Of a stretch of 64,000 nt of DNA, positions 58,621-64,000 are shown one piece after another. The position numbers were made by a program, and so were the translations under genes. A model generated the notes under the pieces. It was not told the origin of the DNA, searched no databases, and worked only from the letters and a program-made list of their open reading frames with translations. How positions within the stretch are numbered: position 1 is the stretch's first letter; each line of letters begins with the position of its first letter. Source of the DNA: Dastarcus helophoroides (lineage: Eukaryota > Arthropoda > Insecta > Coleoptera > Bothrideridae); NCBI GenBank assembly GCA_028583605.1, contig CM053337.1, positions 16,617,664 to 16,681,663 of the forward strand, read 5' to 3'.

Positions 58621-59195
58621 CATGAGACAGAAAACATCTAAAGTCTCGGGTACTTTTAGCGTTTTCGCTCGACTGTTGCGAAGAAAGAAAATTGCTTCAT
58701 TCCATTTATTTTAATTTCGCTTAATAACTGACGTAATTACGGAATACCTTCATATTCTTAGCCTTAATAATAGTGTTTTCAGGTGCATAAATATCTGGGC
58801 TAACCGCAGTATAACCATCAGTACGACGGGCGACCCGCACACACATCTATAAGCAAGGCATGAGGTCAGGGCGGAAGAAGTGAAAATTCCACGGTGGCAG
58901 ATGCCCTCGGGGGCTCCAAACCTCATTTCAACATAATGCAGCTAATTATTTTTGCTTTCAATTTCATCTCGGCCGCGTTCATAAATATGCAAATTGAGTT
59001 CAAATTAAACCCGACTTTACGTTACATACGCAGCGGATTATTGCCGTCTTAATTATAAGAATCGCTGACGGCCCAGAGGCCATACAGATCGCGGGATATA
59101 CTAAGAATAAAGAACGGGCCCTTGTCATAGCGTATAAAACTAAATGATTGCGCAAGCGAATTCTCTTTGGATAATTAAAGTGAATTTAACGATCG
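58621..59195. other. Single-copy island 11, possible enhancer-like cluster
   Basis: Non-repetitive. Between 58935 and 59005 lie GCTAATTATTTTTGC and CATAAATATGCAAATTGAG, the latter containing a perfect octamer word ATGCAAAT and a TAAATA word. Homeodomain-type and POU-type words clustered in conserved-looking sequence suggest a regulatory element, but I have no alignment to support it. No exon seen. Confidence 0.35.
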
Positions 59196-59199
59196 GAGT

Positions 59200-59355
59200 G
59201 ACAAACACTTTGGAAATATCAACGCTTGGTTAGGCGAGAATCCCAAAAATTTAACAATTGTGTGAAGAATTGTTTTGGTTGCTTTGCGATTTTAATGCTT
59301 GCATAGGCAATTAACCCGGAGATTTCAACGCTAGATTAAGCGAGAGATCCAAAAG
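59200..59355 (+). repeat. Two diverged cores, plus sense
   Basis: TTTGGAAATATCAACGCTTG at 59211 and CCGGAGATTTCAACGCTAG with ATTAAGCGAGAG at about 59319-59350, plus a decayed GCGATTTTAATGCTTGC at 59286. Spacing is not 33 bp. Confidence 0.8.
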
Positions 59356-60344
59356 TTTCAAAATTTAATTTGTTTGATGATTCTAAACGACATGGTCAAC
59401 TATTTTAGATGTTATTCGCTTAGGAGAAAAGCGCAAACAACTTTCTTAATAATTTCCACGATAACATTCTTCTTAGCGCACCTACACCGAAATCTGCTTT
59501 TAACATAAATTTGGCTAGTTTCTTATAACTTGCATTCTTTTAGGTTTATGGGAGTGCCACCCTCAGTTTTACAAATACCACCACGCTCACGTGTCCGCTG
59601 TTTATAAAATTAACTCGCACGTTTTCCTAACTGTGTTAGCATTCCAAACATTTCACTTGTTCTCCGAACACAATCAGATTTCCTTCTGCATTTTACGTCT
59701 TTGTTTCAGATGTCGCCCGAGCTCTGGGGAATTCTTCGTCGGCGCGTTAAATAAGAGCGTGATCTTGAAAATCCTCCCGCATCGTATGCCAAAGCTCGGC
59801 GTATATTTTAAATAACGAGAAGTTGCTTTGTTTTCGTTATAGTTTCAAAGGTATGTATCGTGTTGGCCCAAAGCACTAATGTTTTCCGCCTTACGTGGGT
59901 GGCAGAAGTTGCCATTGTTATGGCAAACTCGCAGGCTTATTTGCGAAGGCTCTTCAATTCGATAAGGCGCGCGTACTTTATCATTATAACGCTTGGAATC
60001 GATGTAAAGTGAAAAACGAGAAAATTATTAATGGCTCGGGCGCCCGCGAAGGAAGATAAGTCTAACTGTAAATACGGCATTTTTCCATTTCGAAAACTAC
60101 TTGTTGGAACCAACGCTGAATTTGCACTTAAGCAAGGTTCTGATCTTTTACCCAATCCTTCTGTTTGAAAAACCACCAGTTAATGTCAATTTCGTGAGCA
60201 AAAGCTATGAAGTCAAGATTAAAAAAAAATAACTTTAAAAAAACCAAAATTCGGAAAAAAATTTTGCCAAAACACTTAAAAGAAAAACTAAAAAACGAAA
60301 TATTTACAAACAGAATTATAGAAAAATATAGACATTTCGTTTAA
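59356..60344. other. Single-copy island 12
   Basis: Non-repetitive, partly GC-richer (59700-59800 and 59900-60080). The 74-codon frame at 59591-59815 (+) and 79-codon frame at 59937-60176 (-) have no recognisable domain and no convincing splice or start context. Confidence 0.4.
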
Positions 60345-60600
60345 GCCAGTGTCGAGTTCCTCGGATTACTCGCTTAAACCAGTATTTAAATTTCCGGGTT
60401 ACTCGCTTAAAGGAGCATCGAAATCCCCAGGCAACTCGCTTTAAGTATCGTTGAAATCTCCGGGTTACTCGCTTAAGAGAGCGTTAAAATCTCCGGGTTA
60501 CTCGCTTAAGAGAGCGTTAAAATCTCCGGGTTACTCGCTTAACTAAGCATTAAAATCTCTGCGTTTTGACGGGCGTTAAAATCACCAAAATAACCATACA
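60345..60600 (-). repeat. 33-bp array, minus sense, ~7 units
   Basis: Modules of the form GGTTACTCGCTTAAG then AGAGCGTTAAAATCTCCGG; the two at 60470-60535 are identical. The last unit ends in GGGCGTTAAAATCACCAAA, the same ACC-type terminal core seen at 49.4-50.0 kb and at the ends of the arrays at 61.4-63.9 kb. Confidence 0.9.
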
Positions 60601-61383
60601 TTAAATACACAAATTTTCAATGAAATTTTTACCAAATTACCCTCTTTCATAAAACTGTTTTATTCCATCAGAAAAAAGAGTGTAATTACCACCGGAATAT
60701 TATACTAATATTATTAACAATCCACCGATTATTATTGGCAATATTGGCTCACGTATTGGGGAACCGATCGACCTTAAAAATCGAATAATGACAGGAAGGC
60801 GGCTCTTAAGCGCCGCTGCTAACGCTGCGCAATTACCGTCTGAAACAAAAAACCAATCTTATTTGTTTACCAAATTGGTTTTACTAATCATATGTTCGAC
60901 TGATACCCGTTAAATAATAATAATAAACGCATACACGTAACGCGTGTTTCTTTCAGATGAGTAAATACGCACAAAAGCATCGTGTCCATAATTTGATCGA
61001 ATTTTTTGTTGGTGGCGATCAGGAAGCTCGATTTAATGTATCGAACGTTGCGAATAATTACTTTGCAATTAGGTAAAACGCGTTTCAGTCTGGCCGAGTT
61101 AAAAACCGTTCGCTGAAAAAGCGTCGATTTTAAAGTTAAACGTGTAACTTGGTCTATTACTGTGACTAGACTAAAGGCCAGTCTGGTCGCTTTTTTGCCA
61201 TATTCGCTTTTATTTGTTCACTGCGGACGACTTATTTGTGTTCCGCGTTCAAGGTAAAGATGCTTCACTCTCTTAACCTCAACAACTTAAAAAACAAATA
61301 ACAAATTTAAAGAATGTGGCATCTTTTATTCGCTTTGGTACAAAACGTCGCAATTTTTGGAGTATTGGTCCAAATAAACATCT
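60601..61383. other. Single-copy island 13
   Basis: Non-repetitive. Its last ~70 bp (61312-61383: AGAATGTGGCATC ... GGTCCAAATAAACATC) resembles the end of the spacer that separates the following arrays, so it is a diverged first spacer. No gene seen. Confidence 0.45.
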
Positions 61384-62062
61384 TCAATTAAACGAGCGTC
61401 GAAATCTCCGGGTTACTCGCTTAAACGAGCGTCGAAATATCCAGATTACTCGCTTAAACGAGCGTCAAAATCTCCGGGTTCATCGCTTAGACAAGCGTCA
61501 AAATCTCCGTGTTCATCGCTTAAACGAGCGTCGAAATCTCCGGGTCACTCGCTTAAACGAGCGTCGAAATCTCCGGGTTACTCGCTTAAACGAGCGTCGA
61601 AATCTCCAGGCTACTCGCTTAAACTAACGTCGAAATCTCCGGGTTACTCGCTTAAACGAGCGTCGAAATCTCCGGGTTACTCGCTTAAACGAGCGTCGAA
61701 ATCTCCGGGTTACTCGCTTAAACGAGCGTCGAAATCTCCGGGTTACTCGCTTAAACGAGCGTCGAAATCTCCGGGTTACTCGCTTAAACGAGCGTCGAAA
61801 TCTCCGGGTTACTCGCTTAAACGAGCGTCGAAATCTCCAGGCTACTCGCTTAAACAAGCTTCGAAATCTCCAGATTACTCGCTTAAACTAACGTCGAAAT
61901 CTCCGGGTTCATCGCTTAGACAAGCGTCGAAATCTCCGGGTTCATCGCTTAAACGAGCGTCGAAATCTCCGGGTTACTCGCTTAAACGAGCGTCGAAATC
62001 TCCGGGTTACTCGCTTAAACGAGCGTCAAATCTCCAAGTTACTTGCTTAAGCCAGCGTTGAT
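61384..62062 (-). repeat. 33-bp array, minus sense, ~20 units
   Basis: ACTCGCTTAAACGAGCG then TCGAAATCTCCGGGTT. A run of seven essentially identical units occupies about 61620-61850, and a TTCATCGCTTAGACAAGCG variant recurs. On the core-sense strand the frame reads GDFDARLSE then a TAA stop in every unit, so the array does not code for a GDF-type protein now; other phases stay open by period. Confidence 0.95.
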
Positions 62063-62290
62063 GTCTCTTTTCGACCATTAAAATTACCACAATTTAGCGC
62101 AAATTCGTCATGTTTTCAAGGTCTTGATTCAACGGGTAATATTCTGCCATTTTATTCGATTACGCGAGCTATAATTTGTCGACTACAATAACAAAACATG
62201 TGTGAAAAAGATTGGAGAATGCGGTGGTGTGTGGTTTGTTTTGACACAATCTGTCACAAATTCTGGATTATTCGTCCAAATAAACATCGA
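62063..62290 (-). repeat. ~230-bp inter-array spacer, copy A
   Basis: Begins with an ACC-type core end (CGACCATTAAAATTACCAC), runs through ACGGGTAATATTCTGCCAT, TTTGTCGACTACAATAAC, GGTGGTGTGTGGTTTGTTTT and ends GTCCAAATAAACATCGAAA. Copies recur at 63025-63245, 63488-63707 and 63880-64000. Confidence 0.93.
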
Positions 62291-63024
62291 AATTTCCGGA
62301 TTACTCATTTAAACAGCGTCGAAATCTCCGGGTTACTCGCTTAAACGAGCGTCGAAATCTCCAGGTTACTCGCTTAAACGAGCGTTGAAATTTCCGGGTG
62401 CATCGCTTAAACGAGCGTCGAAATCTCCAGGCTACTCGCTTAAACGAGCGTCGAAATCTCCAGATTACTCGCTTAAACGAGCGTCAAAATCTCCGGGTTC
62501 ATCGCTTAGACAAGCGTCGAAATCTCCGGGGTCATCGCTTAAACGAACGTCGAAATCTCCGGGTTACTTGCTTAAATGAGCGTCGAAATCTCCGGGTTAC
62601 TCGCTTAAACGAGCGTCGAAATCTCCAGGCTACTCGCTTAAACAAGCGTCGAAATCCCCAGATTACTCGCTTAAACGAGCGTCGAAATCTCCGGGTTCAT
62701 CGCTTAGACAAGCGTCGAAATCTCCGGGTTACTTGCTTAAATAAGCATCGAAATCTCCGGGTTACCCGCTTAAACGAGCGTCGAAATCTCCAGGCTACTC
62801 GCTTAAACAAGCGTCGAAATCCCCAGATTACTCGCTTAAACGAGCGTCGAAATCTCCGGGTTCATCGCTTAGACAAGCGTCGAAATCTCCGGGTTCATCG
62901 CTTAAACGAGCGTCGAAATCTCCGGGTTACTCGCTTAAACGAGCGTCGAAATCTCCGGGTTACTCGCTTAAACGACTGTCGAAATCTCCAAGTTACTCGC
63001 TTATGCCAGCGTTGATGTCTCTTT
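62291..63024 (-). repeat. 33-bp array, minus sense, ~22 units
   Basis: Same modules as 61.4-62.06 kb. A block of about five modules (containing CCCCAGATTACTCGC and TTCATCGCTTAGACAAGC) recurs at about 62640 and 62812, a higher-order period near 170 bp. It ends with the same GCCAGCGTTGATGTCTCTTT as the array before. Confidence 0.94.
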
Positions 63025-63245
63025 TCGACCATTAAAATCACCACAATTTAGCGCAAATTCGTCATGTTTTCAAGGTCTTGATTCAACGGGTAATATTCTG
63101 CCATAATATCCGATTACGCCAGCTATAATTTGTCGACTACAATAACAAAACAAATATGTGAAAAAGTTTGGAGAATGCGGTGGTGTGTGGTTTGTTTTGA
63201 TTCAATCTGTCACAAATTTTGGATTATTCGTCCAAATAAACATCG
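63025..63245 (-). repeat. ~230-bp inter-array spacer, copy B
   Basis: Near-identical to copy A, with scattered substitutions (GCCATAATATCCGATTACG) and GATTCAATCTGTCACAAATT. Confidence 0.93.
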
Positions 63246-63487
63246 AAATTTCCGGATTACTAATTGAAACAGCGTCGAAATCTCCGGGTTACTCGCTTAA
63301 ACGAGCGTCGAAATCTCCGGATTCATCGCTTAAACGAGCGTCGAAATCTCTAGGTTACTGGCTTAAACGAGCGTCGAAATCTCCGGGTTCGTTGCTTAAA
63401 CGAGCGTCGAAATCTCCAGGTTACTCGCTTAAACGAGCGTCGAAATCTCCGAGTTACTCGCTTAAGCCAGCGTTCATGTCTCTTGTT
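63246..63487 (-). repeat. 33-bp array, minus sense, ~7 units
   Basis: Same core modules. It starts with the short GAAACAGCGTCGAAATCTCC unit that also starts the preceding array and ends in GCCAGCGTTCATGTCTCTTG. Confidence 0.93.
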
Positions 63488-63707
63488 GACCATTAAAATC
63501 ACCACAATTTAGCGCAAATTCGTCACGTTTTCAAGTTCTTGATTAAACGGGTAATATTCTGCCATATTATTCCTTTACGCGAGTTCTAATTTGTCGACTA
63601 CAATAACAAAACAAATATGTGAAAAAATTTGGAGAATGTGGTGGTGTGTGGTTTGTTTTGACACAATCTGTCACAAATTCTGGATTATTAGCCCAAATAA
63701 ACATCGA
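63488..63707 (-). repeat. ~230-bp inter-array spacer, copy C
   Basis: Third good copy (AACGGGTAATATTCTGCC, TTTGTCGACTACAATAAC, CCCAAATAAACATCGAAAC). Confidence 0.93.
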
Positions 63708-63879
63708 AACCTACGAACTACTCGCTTAAATGAGCGTTGAGTTGTCTAGGTTATTCGCGTTAACACGCGTCAAAATCTCCGGGTTCATCGCTTAAACGAG
63801 CGTCGAAATCTTCGGGTTACTCGCTCAAACGATCGTCGAAATCTCCAAGTTACTCGCTTAAGCCAGCGTTGATGTCTCT
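63708..63879 (-). repeat. 33-bp array, minus sense, ~5 diverged units
   Basis: Shorter and more diverged (GGTTATTCGCGTTAACACGCG), ending in the standard GCCAGCGTTGATGTCTC terminator module. Confidence 0.9.
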
Positions 63880-64000
63880 TTTTGACCATTAAAATCACCA
63901 CAATTTCGCGCAAATTCGTCACATTTTCAAGTTCTTGATTAAACGGGTAAAATTCTGCCATATTATTCGATTACGCGAGGTCTAATTTGTTGACTACAAT
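63880..64000 (-). repeat. Inter-array spacer, copy D, cut by window end
   Basis: Matches the first ~120 bp of the other spacers, so the spacer-plus-array unit continues beyond the window. Confidence 0.9.

Noticed and set aside
61384..63879. Possible CRISPR array (33-bp repeats)
   Set aside because: Repeats are directly head-to-tail without unique spacers, the ~230-bp spacer is itself repeated, and the context is eukaryotic satellite DNA.

Overview
The window looks like eukaryotic, AT-rich, gene-poor satellite DNA. The style suggests an arthropod, most likely an insect, but nothing here fixes the species. I found no reading frame I would call a gene, no tRNA or rRNA, and no complete transposon. 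Summing the array intervals, roughly 70% of the 64 kb is tandem repeat. The rest is a dozen or so single-copy islands of about 0.3-1.8 kb plus T-rich or A-rich filler.

The unifying feature is one ~33-bp module that recurs in almost every repeat family. Its sense strand has box A (GGAGATTTCAACGC and variants) followed by box B (roughly TCGTTTAAGCGAG, a near-dyad) and a short linker. It occurs as plain head-to-tail 33-mers (1.1-2.7, 21.7, 57.7-58.2, 60.4, 61.4-63.9 kb). It occurs as 33/34-bp mosaics (30.8-36.5 kb). It occurs as higher-order repeats built from several 33-mers (219 bp at 3.7-5.4 kb; 180 and ~918 bp at 6.0-8.6 kb; 267 bp at 9.5-11.7 kb; 934 bp at 13.4-15.3 kb). It is also embedded once or a few times in longer, otherwise unrelated units: 299 bp (17.2-20.8 kb), 190 bp (36.5-36.9 kb), 557 bp (39.1-41.2 kb), 104 bp (41-47 and 51.3-54.5 kb), ~285 bp (50.2-51.3 kb) and ~820 bp (55.7-57.4 kb). 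The module's orientation flips many times. The clearest family without it is the 390/520-bp satellite at 23.4-29.7 kb, which carries an 18-bp palindrome instead. The 108-bp T-rich satellite at 15.8-16.6 kb also lacks it.

Other notable structures: a ~730-bp pure GAGAA microsatellite that begins inside a satellite monomer (8.57-9.30 kb); two fragments of one retroelement-like sequence, one carrying a hammerhead-ribozyme-like motif and sitting in a duplicated spacer whose other copy is an empty site (58.4 kb; second fragment at 5.7 kb); three ~160-bp foldback hairpins (56.4-57.8 kb); a ~148-bp insertion with a perfect 13-bp hairpin (46.1 kb); a 57/48-bp alternating minisatellite (47.9-48.2 kb); and an indel-rich stretch (43.5-45.6 kb) that looks like unpolished assembly.

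The single-copy islands have more even base composition and contain homeodomain-type and octamer-type words. They could be regulatory or intronic sequence of a large gene outside the window, but that is inference. Several arrays show long open frames in more than one phase. These follow from repeat periods that are multiples of three and from stop-poor units, and I do not annotate them as genes.
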